Below are positions 50,770 to 62,840 of a stretch of DNA of 64,000 nucleotides, in pieces. Made by a program: the position numbers and the translations under genes. Under the pieces are notes generated by a model. The model saw nothing but the letters and a program-made list of their open reading frames with translations, had not been told where the DNA came from and ran no database searches. Positions within the stretch are counted from its first letter, which is position 1. Each line of letters opens with the position of its first letter. The stretch comes from Sialis fuliginosa (lineage: Eukaryota > Arthropoda > Insecta > Megaloptera > Sialidae). The stretch covers positions 16,246,501 to 16,310,500 of the forward strand of contig OY540822.1 of assembly GCA_961205875.1 (NCBI GenBank), given 5' to 3'.

Positions 50770-51230
50770 TTTTGAATTTGAGAAACGTCGAGTATTGGTG
50801 AGCTGCGTAAATCTGTCTTTATCCGCGGCTGGGATATAGCCGCTCAAAACAGTTCGAGCTTGGTCCCTGTTCTGTGATTATATACAAAATGCCGACAAGC
50901 ATTGGGCCCATTATATGGGCAGTTCGGACCGATTCAAACATCAGTGATGGCACGGATCGCCCACAAGAGCTGTCGGTGCTAATGCCCTTGTCTATCTCTC
51001 AACTTGCACCATCTACCATCTCTATCCGCGCTTTCTTGAGATCCGGTACAGATGAGTATATCTCAACGCTACCACTTGCTTCGGGGTATTACATATAAAA
51101 CGTACAATCGTTGTTTACAACTACCTCCACACGATATTCACTATACGCGTAGAGTTGATATGGAAACGCTCAATTTTACACATCAGAACCATCAAATATT
51201 TCAGATTAGTCATTATGGACAAATAAGGTA
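50770..51230. promoter_or_regulatory. GC-raised island, candidate cis-regulatory element
   Basis: Sequence such as TTTATCCGCGGCTGGGATAT and GGCACGGATCGCCCACAAGA is non-repetitive and stands out from the background. A 74-codon open frame at 50874-51098 has no family resemblance. Candidate only. Confidence 0.35.
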
Positions 51231-51234
51231 CTGG

Positions 51235-51630
51235 CACCAGTCTTGACCTCTTTAAAACCAAGGTATACTGTTTATTATAATTCTCATCAACTCATGTTAC
51301 TATTAAAACAAGTACTTCTTTTTTTAAATCAGTTTAATTACCAAAGTCCGCAAATATAGTTTGCTTTTTCTTCAGTAATGAGCACCCCAAATTGAAATAA
51401 AAGCTATATAAAATAAATAATTGTAAAATTAGAAACAAAGTGTTGCAGATCCTATGATAATATAATAATTAATAAATAGATCACACTTAATAATTAGTTT
51501 AAATGTGTTAAAATAACACCCGTTGACCGATTGTCATCAAATTAAGCTGATAGATTATATGATTGAGTAATAGGAGTAATTAAACAAGAATCCAACACTG
51601 AGGTATGATCCAAAACTGGTGCCAGTACCT
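51235..51630 (+). mobile_element. family-1 MITE, ~396 bp
   Basis: Termini are AAGGTACTGGCACCAGTCTT and CCAAAACTGGTGCCAGTACC. Inner left ACCTCTTTAAAACCAAGGTA and inner right CAACACTGAGGTATGATCC match the copy at 57650, and the ~30 bases after the right end (AAGATAGTGTTAAATTCAAA) are shared with it too. Confidence 0.87.
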
Positions 51631-51939
51631 AAGATAGTGTTAAATTCAAAGAGGCATTATGTTTCTTTGTATAATATCAAGATAGGTGTAATATGTTTTT
51701 TACGCAAATGAACAATTTATAATTTAAAAATGTATAACACGCTTTTCCCCACCTTGGGGATGAATATCGGAAAATCTTTTACGTAATAAAAAGAAAACAC
51801 CCTTAAATTTTCACATATTTAGAGTCGGTGCATTCAGGACTTTTCTCTTTTAAATTTTTATAAATTAATTGCTAAAAAATTAAAAATAAATTTTGTTCAT
51901 TTTGCTTCATCTATTAATTATATATGTCTAGTCACATAA

Positions 51940-52125
51940 ATTAAAATAAACAAGTAAATGTCTGTTTGTTAACTTTTGTACGGCTAAACCGCTGAACTGA
52001 TTTTGATGTAATTTGGCAGGGAGATGGTTTGTATCCTGAGGAAGGACATAGGCTACATTGTATCCCAAAAAATTAATAAATAAAAAAAATCAAACTCCAC
52101 GAGGACGAAGTCGCAGGTAACATGA
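51940..52125. repeat. interspersed repeat remnant
   Basis: AACCGCTGAACTGATTTTGA, GGAAGGACATAGGCTACATT and CACGAGGACGAAGTCGCAGG are words of a widespread insect repeat end. Class not assigned. Confidence 0.5.
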
Positions 52126-52179
52126 ACTGATTCAATAGTTTTAAATAAAAATTTATAAATCTATGTGAATGTTGAGCAT

Positions 52180-52440
52180 ATCCACGCGACCGCCTTCCCA
52201 TCTTGACGAGATGTGTCGTCACAACACAAAGCCGCGGAGGAGGTGGTAAAGGTAATGCCGACGCGAAAAGCCATCAAATTATATTCCGTCAGTAAACATA
52301 CCTCTGGTAGAAACTGGAGTTAAATCAGATTATAAGCCTAATGGGACATAGCGGCGATATCTTCACGTTGGATCCGCGACCATATCGATGCAGCATTAGC
52401 TCTCAGATTAATATAATGTCAATTATGGGTTGTGATGTAC
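52180..52440. promoter_or_regulatory. GC-raised island, candidate cis-regulatory element
   Basis: Non-repetitive sequence including CATCTTGACGAGATGTGTCG and AAGCCGCGGAGGAGGTGG, ending at an AC microsatellite. No coding frame. Candidate only. Confidence 0.3.
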
Positions 52441-52444
52441 GTAC

Positions 52445-52504
52445 ACTCACTCACACACACACACACACGCACACACACACACACGCACACGCACACACAC
52501 TCGC
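52445..52504. repeat. (AC)n microsatellite
   Basis: About 60 bases of AC/CA units interrupted by CG and CT variants. Confidence 0.95.
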
Positions 52505-53197
52505 ATGTGGATATTGAAACCGTTAGTTTTTAGCAAATTCGGTGAGAAAAAGTTTTGCAATATAATAGTTTTTCAATACACATGTGTATCATTTTTTATA
52601 AAAGACAAATATGTTGTCGTTCAAGATCTAAGAGTGTACCAAATTTTAGTTCAAAGGGGGGTGAAATTAGCTTAAAAAAATTTGAACCACTTTTACGTAT
52701 TTTAAGTTATAAACAAAATATAAAGTTTTTTTCTGTTTCGCCGCCATTGAATAGTTCAGTTACCAAAACAAAGAGTCTAATTTTTGTTAATTTATTTGAT
52801 TAATGAAGAACTCTTCTATTAGAATAATTAACTGATGAATGTTTCGCCACACGTTGCTGTTCACATCTTGTATTTAAAAATGATTGAGAGCAATAAAAGT
52901 TTTGAAATTTTGATAATAATGTGTAACCGGTTGTATTATATTTTTCAAATTCAAGTTTGCGCGTTTCTACTATATTCTGTTTACATGGTAATTTTTTACA
53001 ATTGTGAACAGTTAGAGAAAATTGGTTTTCAATAGTTTTTTTGTACAATTTAGCAATTATGGTGTCCATAAATCTATACATCTATTAGATTCTAATTATT
53101 TACGATACTTATAGTAATTTTTTTCGGTCATTTTTTATCGGTTTACGAAAGTAATAAAAACATTGAAATATTTTGTAAGTTTTTACATTATTTATGG

Positions 53198-53535
53198 TGG
53201 TGCAATTTTTCATACAAATTCAGGGATTTCCCGTTTCGGCGAGTAGGGTATCTAATGAATTTAAATATGTAAACGTTTTATTATTATTAAAATGTTTTAC
53301 GTGACGGTAATTTTGATGCAAATATATAAAAATAATAGTAATACTTTCCAATAAAATTATATAAATAAATTTAAAAACAAACTTATTTTATTTTAAGTTT
53401 TAGACATTCTCATTTTTGTGAATTTTCTTTATGCGATTTTTGCAATGTAAGCAATGTCTTTTTAGTTTGATTTTTTTATAAGCAATTTGCTGTGGAACGT
53501 ATCCACCGCGTAAAGAGTAATGTTGAATATTTTTT
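53198..53535 (+). mobile_element. Tigger/pogo-like remnant (family 5), copy 1
   Basis: ATACAAATTCAGGGATTTCC and CGTTTCGGCGAGTAGGGTAT begin a segment repeated at 56815. CAATGTAAGCAATGTCTTTT and GGAACGTATCCACCGCGTAA lie near its right side. The right terminus is degraded. Confidence 0.55.
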
Positions 53536-56500
53536 GGGTATAATGATAGGTCTAATTTGAAAAACACCCTCGTGTAGTAGGTACATATGTATATAGTATA
53601 AATGTAGGTAATTCGTAGCACGAACATCTACGAAACTGCGCTTCTCGACCAAAATGCCGTCTATAATTAACCAAAATCTGCAGGTGTCTGAACAGAGGTG
53701 TTATAAGATTGGACGTCAGTTATAATTGGGATATTTTAAGTTGTTAAATATTTGGTTTTCAGCTTTGCCGACCTCTGTAATTTAGCCGAAAAACACTTTA
53801 AGGACAGCTGATATGTATTTTTTTTGCCTTTATGAACGTAGTTTAATTTTGTCAGGTAAGATCTGGGTAATTACATTTTAAGTACCGGGTCTATCAATAT
53901 TAATATAGGTAATCTTCACACGTTGGCCAACCTGAGGTGGAAGTAATTAATAAATACCTTGATTGGCGAATCGGGAACAACTTTTAACGAATATATTTAT
54001 CTGCTTTATAACTCGTGGTCATGTAACATAACTTAACAATAATTGGTTATATGTCAATATGAAAGTATCTAATAAAATTCTATTATAGACTCGCATTCAC
54101 AAAGTACGTACGTACGAAATACAGTAGGAAATTATTACCATATAACAATTATATATTATTTCTATTAAAATAGACATGAAGTTAGTTGTGGATGTGTATC
54201 CGACACACCCTGTAGATAAATATGAAGTTAGCGTCACAATTGCATTGCACCTTGTAAAACCTAAAAGCATACGAGTAATAAATTTAGCACTAAAACAACT
54301 TCAAGTAGTGCCTATAGCTGGAGAGTGTATAATACATATACTCTCTTTAGTTACACACGGCTCTAGATTAGAGCAATAAATTCTACTGGGGATAAATCAG
54401 TGGCGTGCAAATTAAAAACTCGCTTATATTATATAACAATAACAACTAAACATATTATACTAACAATAAGTTTAATTACAATAGACCTAGAAATGTTCAA
54501 TTTTAGGAATTAAACTGTTTTCAAATTGTATTAGATTCAATAAATTATTGATAAAAACCAATTTAACACGGTAAAGATAATATAATTAACATTAGTATAA
54601 ATGTAACATGTCATTGAATTTTCTGAAAAACATTTTCATAATAAAATGAAGGTCTACAGAGAGAATTAATGTAAATTTATAATTATCCCCTCTGTCTAGA
54701 TAAAAACACAATTAATTTTAAAAAAATGAGAACATTAAGTCCGTTAAATACATTTCAAGGGATATCATGTGTAGCTATCTTTTATTCCACCCTTTTTTGA
54801 CATCTATCATTCAAAAATTATACCTTATAAATGGTTCTCAGCCAGCTGTTATATAAGAAGTGAAATTATTCAAATTTGGTGCTTTTATACAAAAAAAATA
54901 TTCTTTCTCAAAATAATGAGTTTAATCATTGACTGTTTCTTAGTTTCTGGTAACACGTTAATTCTCAAATATAGTCAGTAATCATTTTTTAATTGACCAT
55001 TCAGTAATTAATACAATTAAATAAATAACAATGATTTTAATTTAAATGAAAATAGATGAATAAAATGTTTTTAAGAACCAGGTGCTACATAACATACTTG
55101 TATATATGTATATACAATACAATAAAATAAGCGTCAGACTATAGCAGGTTCATCTATTTTGCCGTCTCGGTTTTAATTTTTATGACCCAATAAATGTCTA
55201 AAATTATCAAATAAAAGTATGCTTTTATACTACCATCTTTATTATTATTATAATTATTAGATTATTACCACTACATTTCAAATAATTAAGTTGAAAAAAT
55301 AATTAACTTTTATTTCTGAATATATACGAGAATATATTTGTAATTTAATTTTTTAGGGGGTATAGTTTTTAAATCTGAGATATTCAAACATTTATACGTA
55401 ACATATGATTGTTTTTTAATTTTATTTTTAAACTTTAACGTGTACATTTTTCTTTACTCCGTACGCTTGGGGTGTACAATGCAACGTCATCATATACCCC
55501 ATGTACCCCCTCCTTACGGTTCTTTGAGGGCTCACAAATCTCTGTCTCCCCACACAATCTGTTCAGTGGTCCATGCCAAGGTAAAGTGCAATAATGTTAT
55601 ACAGAAGCAAACCATAGGCGCCGATTTCAAGAGGTAGCGCTCAATGTTTATTTTAATTGTGTTAGAACAAATAAAATAAAACCGACTTCAAAAAAACCCT
55701 AAAAATACAGCAATAGGACGAAAAAACAAACAGTCTTTTTGTCAACTAAAATTAAATATGATTAATAAAGTTCAAAGCCGAGATGATACGAGAATATTTA
55801 AAAATGATAAAGATAATATAAACAATGTTTAAATAAAAACAATTTGCATGCATTAAGTTAACCCCGCCATTTTTTATTTCGAAAAAAAATTTTGTTGTAC
55901 TGAAAATGTACTCGATAAAATGAAAAAAATAGGTACAATATTTTTTTAGTTATAAATAATTTAAATTTTTGGCCCCCATTTTTTTTCATTTGCGATAGTA
56001 CCGCAGAATTCAGAACAACATTTTTTTTTTCGAAATAAAAAATGTCGGGTCTAACATCCATTCATTTTATTTTGAATATTCCAATTAAACTAAGATTTTG
56101 ATTAAATTCGAAACCGCAATTAAATTAATTGAAAGTGTATAAATATAAGGAAGTAATCAAGTTAGGTAAATTAAATTATAATTTGTTCTTAAATAAATTT
56201 CAATATGTAAGTATATTTGAAACCCCTAAAAAAGCATCAGTTTCAATTTGCATGAATGCAAGTATGCGAATAAATCTTAAAAATAGATTTTCATATAGCA
56301 CACAAATAAATTGTTTTATTTGATAGAGGGCAGAACAGAAAGTAACGCCTAATGTTTAGCTGTCATCCGTATAGAAGCGATAAGGTCATGGTTAGATAAT
56401 TTTCAGTCAGGGGACAATAATTGACAATTATTCTTTCTTCTTTGCGGGGTCCAACCCCAAAGCGCTTTATATTTTATATTCGGTTTGCTTTATGTTTTTA

Positions 56501-56814
56501 AAAACATAATATACAAAATCGATTTATGAATAAAGTATACTTCCGCCCCGCCCCCCCACATCTTCAATGCCCCTAATTAGGATTTCATTGTTATTTCTTT
56601 CACTTTGTAAGTTTGAAAATTATCACAACATAAATGTGCAAAATAATAGATATTCAACTAGATCTTGTTCCCCCTACAAGTATTTATTATTTTTTAAAAT
56701 TCATATTTATTTATAAGATAGTTATATTTCGGTGCGTACTTCTCTTTCACATTAATTCAAATTGTATATTTCATTATTATATTTATTTATTTCGCCGATT
56801 TAAAGTTACTCGGT
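53536..56814. other. AT-rich non-coding DNA
   Basis: No gene supported. A hAT-like CAGTGGCGTGCAAATT start at 54398 lacks a partner. ACCGACTTCAAAAAAACC at 55680 is a common insect repeat word. Frames such as 54176-54379 and 55440-55637 show no family features. Confidence 0.5.
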
Positions 56815-57249
56815 GCTATTTTCATGCAAATTCAGGGATTCCCCGTTTTGGCGAGTTGGGTATCAAATGAAAGCTGACAATTCAAGGAATTTAAATATGT
56901 AAAAGTTTTGTGATTATTAAAATCGTCGTTTAACGATACCGAGTTGTATTTTTAGATAGTGACGGTAATTCTGATGATAAAATACAAAAAAATATATTTA
57001 CTTTTCAATAAAATTAAATAATCAAATTCTTTCAGATTCTGAATTAATATTCTTTGTATTTTTTACAGTCTTATTTTCGTAAATTTTCAGATTGTCGGCC
57101 TATTTTAATTGATTGATTTGGTTTAACGCAGTTTTAAAAAAATATGGAACGTATCTCCAATTACAATGTAAGCAATGTCTTTTTTAAGCAAATTTTTTAT
57201 ACGCGATTTGTTCTGGAACGTGTTTATCGCGTAAAAAGAGACCCTACTG
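56815..57249 (+). mobile_element. Tigger/pogo-like remnant (family 5), copy 2 with right terminus
   Basis: It repeats the 53198 segment (ATGCAAATTCAGGGATTCCC, GCAATGTCTTTTTTAAGC, GGAACGTGTTTATCGCG) and ends GCGTAAAAAGAGACCCTACTG followed by TA. That end resembles the CTG/TA terminus of the Tigger element at 61875-62408. The left terminus is not intact. Confidence 0.55.
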
Positions 57250-57649
57250 TATTTAAAGTAGCAATTGTTTAGAGATTTCATAACCAGCCGTATATTTAAC
57301 AGAGTTCAATGCCAAAATGAGTTTAGTAAATGTAAGTATATATTAGAAACATGTAATTATTTCACTTAATTATATTTTCCACAATTAAAAACAAATTAAA
57401 CAACAATTTGTCTGCATTTAATTAAAATATAAAACAAGTAGGTATCTATTGTTCTAATATTGTTTCATTAAAATTATTTTAAAAACTGTATTTTATAAGT
57501 AAGTATTAAAAATGTATTGTAATGTTATATAAGCTACCTACATGTATATTTTTTTATTTATTTATAATTATGTAATTAGACAGTGACTCTCAAAATTTGT
57601 TATAATTGGTGAAAAAATGACAGAAAGCGGACAGAAATTATGTTTACAA

Positions 57650-58079
57650 AGTACTGGCACCCAGTCTTGGCCTCTTTAAGAATAAGGTATACTTTTTTGT
57701 AATTCTCATCAACTCATGTTACTAATTAAATAAATATGTACCTCTTCATTAAATCTATTTGATTACCAAAGTCCGAAAATATAGATTTTTTAATTATAGC
57801 TTTTTATTTTGTTTATGTAATGGGTACCTAGTGATGGACACATTAGTAATAATGATTACAACGATACAAATGTTATCGTAAAATTTGAAACAATGTGTTG
57901 CATAAATATATAATAATAATTTGTTTAAATGTCTACCATTTTGACACCCATTATCAAATTAAGCTGTTTTAGAGATAAACGGTTGAGTAATCAAATATCA
58001 ACAAATATTTCTAATTTAGTACATTTAATAAAACAAGAGTCCAACACTGAGATATGATCCAAGATCGGTGCCAATATCT
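57650..58079 (+). mobile_element. family-1 MITE, ~430 bp
   Basis: Termini are AGTACTGGCACCCAGTCTTG and CCAAGATCGGTGCCAATATC. It is the closest relative of the 51235 copy and shares its right flank (AAGATAGTATTAAATTCAAA). Confidence 0.85.
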
Positions 58080-58471
58080 AAGATAGTATTAAATTCAAAG
58101 ATGCATTATAATCGCGATTGTTTAAATGCAATTACATGTTTCTTTTCAATTGACAAAAACGCGAAAATTAGTTTTTGGTGCATTTCTAGTTAGTTTTTCT
58201 TTCTCTATCGATTGCTATTTAAAATTATTGGTCATAAAAAATGATTACGACAAGACCCAATATTTATAACTATAAGTCACTTACGTTTTAAACATAACCA
58301 TACATTATGAATATTAATAGTTTAGTGATTATTACTGTCCACGGTAAACGATAATAACTCTCGTTAAAATTGTTTAAAGAACATTTCAAGAAAATAATCG
58401 ATTAAAGTATTACTGAATTTTTCAACTTCATTGCATGTTTATGTATTTAACATAATTTATACATATTTATT

Positions 58472-58664
58472 AAATCGCTGCATCTTTTTTTAATTCAATT
58501 TTTATTAATTTTACTTTATTATACGGCCATATTTAAGAAATACAAATCATTATATAAAATAAGGTATTTTTGTATTGTTTTCCAAATAAAAAAACGACAA
58601 AACAGTACAGTCTATATATAAGAAGGTTCTGTGGCATCCATAGTAACAATTTTTGAATGAAATA
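58472..58664 (+). repeat. direct repeat, unit 1
   Basis: TTTTTATTAATTTTACTTTA and TTCTGTGGCATCCATAGTAA recur in order at 59753-59940. It is possibly the inner part of a decayed family-2 element. Confidence 0.6.
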
Positions 58665-59616
58665 TACAATTTTTTTAATAGTCACATCGTTTCGCCTCTT
58701 ATAAAAAACCAAATATAGAGCTTGTAGCTCGAAAACGAAGAGTAAAATAAAAATTGCATGTTGAGAACGATCCTATAGTTTTTCTACAGTTAATTTCCGA
58801 AATTTATATATAGAAATAAAGCTTTTGCTGTAATTTTTTAATTTACAAAATCACGACAATTTCTAATTTTCTCCACTACTGATAATAAAAAACTAAATGT
58901 TTTTATTTGTTCTTACAACATCAGACAGATTATTTGACAATATATTTTTCGTTACTAGGTGATCGGTTTTATTTTTTTATACAATGAAAATTAATTTTGA
59001 GTAAAAGTGCGTTCAGCAACCCCTATTAGGTGATTTTTTTTAAAAGGGCGACCAACGGAATTGAAATAACGGAGAATCCAAAATCAATAAACAGATCATA
59101 CCGGAAAAATTGATGTTATATCTTAACCAGTCTTTGGAAATATAACATAACATATAATATACATATATGCGGATATGTAGTTAAGATTTTAAAATATGTC
59201 TTCAGCTATTATAAACTACAACAGTGTAGAAATTATACAATTGTAACGGACCGTAGCGGATAATATGTATGTTTCTACTAATCTTGATAATAATTAAACC
59301 ATTGTACAATACATAATATCTTCTATAGGTAACTATAGTGTATACTTTTAATTAGTATTAATAAGACTTTAGCATCAATTTTGTGATTTTTGTAAAAATA
59401 TATCGATACTGAAATTCTAAAATTATTTTTAAAATTAGACGAAGACAAATTTATATATTTGTGCAAAAAACAGTGATTTACTCCGGGAGCTAGATTTTAA
59501 TGAAATTCTTAATGATTTTGCGACGAAGAATGCTCGCAAAGTACTTTTCGTTTAACGAAAATAATTGTATCTATTAATTGCTTATAAAATATATCTTTTA
59601 TGATGAAAACTTGTTA

Positions 59617-60102
59617 CATACGTAGAAACGTTGGCTTGGGCCAAGAAATCCTTGTTTTATATTATAACAAAAACAATATTTTCTTAAAATCCCATTATAT
59701 TATATAACATATTGCATCTTTATGTATATTTAATTTCTCAATATATGTATATGAAATCGCGGTATCATCTTGTTTATTTTTTTAAATTCAATTTTTATTA
59801 ATTTGACTTTATTATATAAGGCCATATTTAAAAAATACATATTTTTATATAGCATACGTAAGTTTTGTATTGTTTTCTGACAAAATAGTACAGCCTATAT
59901 ATATAAGAAAGTCCTGTGGCATCCATAGCAACCATTTTTATAGCCAACTTGAATATTTTAAAATTAAATACCATTTTTTTTTAATTATATTATTGTTAGA
60001 TGAAACAATAATATAGTTGGATTAAGAAAAATTTGTTTTCGTTATACCAACATATATAAAACAAGGATTTCTTGGCCCATAAGTCATTTTTTTATCATGT
60101 AT
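59617..60102. mobile_element. family-2 element, longest copy (~486 bp)
   Basis: The left end GGGCCAAGAAATCCTTGTTT and right end AAACAAGGATTTCTTGGCCC are inverted repeats. AACAAAAACAATATTTTCTT and GAAAAATTTGTTTTCGTTAT mirror one another inside. The middle (59753-59940) is the second unit of the direct repeat at 58472. No coding capacity. Confidence 0.8.
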
Positions 60103-60954
60103 TTGGCAATAAATTACTGAAACATTTTATTTGATCTTGGACCTCCACAATTATAAATCCGACCCTGACTCAACTTAATTTCTTTTTTCAATGAAAAATG
60201 ATTATTTTTTATTTAAATTTGCCCCCAATTATGTTACAATTTTGAGGTATTTAATATCTAGTTTTCACAAATATATATTTTTGGGATAGATCCTAAATTT
60301 AAATTTAGAAAAATTATAAGTAATACATAAACATATTTTTACATAAAATTAGGAAAGTCAAAAATTGAAATTCTTTATTACTTCCCTCATTATATATTTT
60401 TATGGCGGTGAAAATAGAAAAATTATTAACTAAACTAAACTAATTTAATTAATTCATTTGATATTAAATCAGTACTTTTTCATTTGATGCAAATTTCAAA
60501 AACAATAATCTTTGTAAAAATAAAAAGACAAAAAACGTTATTTTAAAATTTTCAGGTATAAATCGAGTTGATCAATTGAAATTTCTATTGACTCGCGGGG
60601 AAATTTAAATATATCGATTTGAATAGCAAAAAGAAGACATCATTTTAATTGAACTTTTTTAATTTTAATTTAAAATTGTAATAACTCTTACTCACTAACC
60701 GTTTAGTAAATCGAATTTAAACTTGATGTAGATAATTTTTATATATGATTTGTCTTTTACATCTTTAATTAATAAAAAAAAAATTGATAAGAAGATTTTA
60801 TATTGGGGAGGCTTCAATTTACATATATGTACATATGTTTGTATATTTGGTGGGGTTGTTTGATACCAGCAAGTTGGCGTTAACAGAATGTAGGGGCGGG
60901 TTTAATAAACAAGTTACCGCCCTTTCTTACGCGCGAGTGTGTGTATGTATGTAT
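60103..60954. other. AT-rich non-coding DNA
   Basis: No gene or assignable repeat is seen. Confidence 0.5.
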
Positions 60955-61001
60955 GTTTATATTCTGCATTATGCATTAGATGCATAATGCAGAATATAAA
61001 C
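60955..61001. repeat. perfect 47-bp palindrome (22-bp arms, 3-base loop)
   Basis: GTTTATATTCTGCATTATGC continues to AT at 60976, then TAG, then the exact reverse complement to 61001. No mismatch. Confidence 0.97.
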
Positions 61002-61201
61002 AAATAAAGATAAATACATATTTAATTCAATTACGTTTTTATCGATTTTAATGCTTTCGCAGTCATCTCGTTGTTAAATATTCCTAGATAAAATGTGATA
61101 TATGAAATTATTAATTTTCCAATACGTTATAAGTTCTATAATATAGGTATATCTTTATGAGTATCTATTAATCAAAACAATTCATGACGGTACCTTCTGT
61201 A

Positions 61202-61226
61202 GACTACTAAAGTTTAAGAACCGCTG
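61202..61226. mobile_element. isolated hAT-like right terminus
   Basis: AAAGTTTAAGAACCGCTG has the form of the right end of hAT elements whose left end reads CAGCGGTTCTTAAACTTT. No left partner was found in the window. Confidence 0.3.
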
Positions 61227-61479
61227 ATATATTAAATTTGGATCTATACTTCTTCGAGAAAACAGTATTCGGAAAATAAGCAATTTTAAAAATCATTAAA
61301 AAAAAATTTTATTTAGGTATGTTTTCATTTTTCATGCAAAAATTCGTAAGTAGTAAAAAACATTATTTTCGAGATTAATTATATATATATTATATATACA
61401 TATAATATCAAAATTATTTGATTCGAATTGAAGTTTGATTGTAAATTTTATTTTTATTTTATTAACATTTATTGCCAAT

Positions 61480-61640
61480 TGATTTTAACACGATGATTAC
61501 AAATCCGTCAACTAAAATCACCCGTTCAAAAGTTAGGACTATTTTCTCCAAAAGAACGATTTGAGATAGACAATTTCAACTTTTCTCGTCATTTCAAACT
61601 TCAATTTATTATTGAAATATATATCAACTCAAATGCAAAG
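61480..61640. repeat. fragment of the hAT foldback arm
   Basis: GATTACAAATCCGTCAACTA, GTTCAAAAGTTAGGAC and ACGATTTGAGATAGAC match the right arm at 19365-19500 with internal deletions. Confidence 0.65.
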
Positions 61641-61874
61641 AAACTAATCAGAAAGTAACCACTCGAGGAAATCTACTTTGATATTAAAATAAAGTATAAA
61701 AAATCGGTTGATTCTTCCATTTCATTCGAAACATATTTAAATTTACGTTATATATTTGAGTTCGTTGATCTAATTCTACAATAATTCTATTGCATTTAAC
61801 ATAATCCCTAATATACGTATGCGGTCTATCGTTATCTATATGTCATATTGCGGCAATGTTGAAGCTAGGGATTA

Positions 61875-62408
61875 CAGTAAAAGCTCCTTATTCGCGCTTC
61901 CTTCATTCGCGTTTTCACTATTCGCGGATTAAAAAAATGCGACCCAATTCCTATATTCGTGGCTAAAGATTTCTTTATTCGCGGATCTAATCAGGAAACG
62001 TGACATTTAATTTGAAAAATCTTAGTGAAGGTTTAAGAATGGCAAATGAGCTTTGTGATTTCTTTATGAAAATTGATCCGTCTATGGAACGAAGTTTTAT
62101 TTTTAAGAGGCAAATTGCTAATGCCACTGCTGAATATCAGTCTGAATTGAAGAAGCTTTTAAAAACTGCCAAGCAAGAAAAAATTACAAAATTCTTTAAA
62201 CCATTGCCTAAGCCTGAAGATAATAATTAATCAATATGGTCAAAAACTTCAATTAAATTGATTTTTTTATATTGTATTTGTTTATTTATTTTGTCACCTA
62301 GGAACGTATCCCCTATAATCCCATATAAATTACCATTCCGTATTCACGGTTTCTGTATTCGCGGCATATTTATGGAACATATACCCCGCGAATAAAGAGC
62401 TTTTACTG
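61875..62408 (+). mobile_element. Tigger/pogo-type internally deleted transposon with TA target duplications
   Basis: It starts CAGTAAAAGCTCCTTATTCG and ends CGCGAATAAAGAGCTTTTACTG; TA lies on each side (61873-61874 and 62409-62410). The interior repeats TTCGCG words near both ends and keeps the end of a transposase frame. 534 bp is far too short for an autonomous element. Confidence 0.9.
62000..62230 (+). pseudogene. C-terminal remnant of a Tigger/pogo-type transposase with a PIP-box-like tail
   Basis: The open frame begins at GTG (62000), which is not a normal eukaryotic start; the first ATG is at 62039, giving 63 residues. The sequence is charged and helical (KRQIANATAEYQSELKKLL) and ends with QEKITKFF at 62174-62197, followed by KPLPKPEDNN and a TAA stop. 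This resembles the tail of Tigger/jerky-type transposases, and QxxIxxFF fits the PCNA-interacting (PIP) consensus; pogo transposase is known to bind PCNA through such a motif. The DNA-binding and DDE catalytic parts are missing, so it cannot transpose. Whether any peptide is made is unknown. Confidence 0.7.
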
Positions 62409-62499
62409 TATTTGAATAAAACTACTAACTATTTAGTTAATAAACGAGACACCTGGTATACCCGCTACTGACGTAAAAACAAGCCTATTAATCAACGTA

Positions 62500-62840
62500 A
62501 AGTTAATACAAATTCAGATTACGAGAGGTCCCTCTAATAACAAAGTGTCGAGTAGAGAATTGGGAGACAGTACGCCTATACTGTATAAATTTAAGGCCAT
62601 AAAACCTCTCTCGCCCTTTACAATCCAACAAAATGGTGTTTGCTCCCCTCCTCCACCAAGAAGGCGTGGCTTACACCGATGGGATGTATGGGACATGGTC
62701 CTATTTCTCTTGGGTAAATGGTTAACTATCATTATCTCTCTTTTTATTCCGATCTGTATACACTATTACATAATTCAATATAATCATTACAGAGGCGAAC
62801 TCAACTACATTTTCAGACCCTGCTCTGTGCTCTATATATA
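62500..62840. promoter_or_regulatory. GC-raised island, candidate cis-regulatory element
   Basis: It contains GGCCATAAAACCTCTCTCGC and CCACCAAGAAGGCGTGGC and is non-repetitive. GGCCATAAAA resembles posterior-Hox/Caudal target words. Overlapping frames on both strands (62514-62841) show no family resemblance. Candidate only. Confidence 0.3.

Noticed and set aside
50874..51098. 74-codon frame in the 50.8-kb island
   Set aside because: Higher GC makes stop codons rarer there; no conserved protein features are visible.
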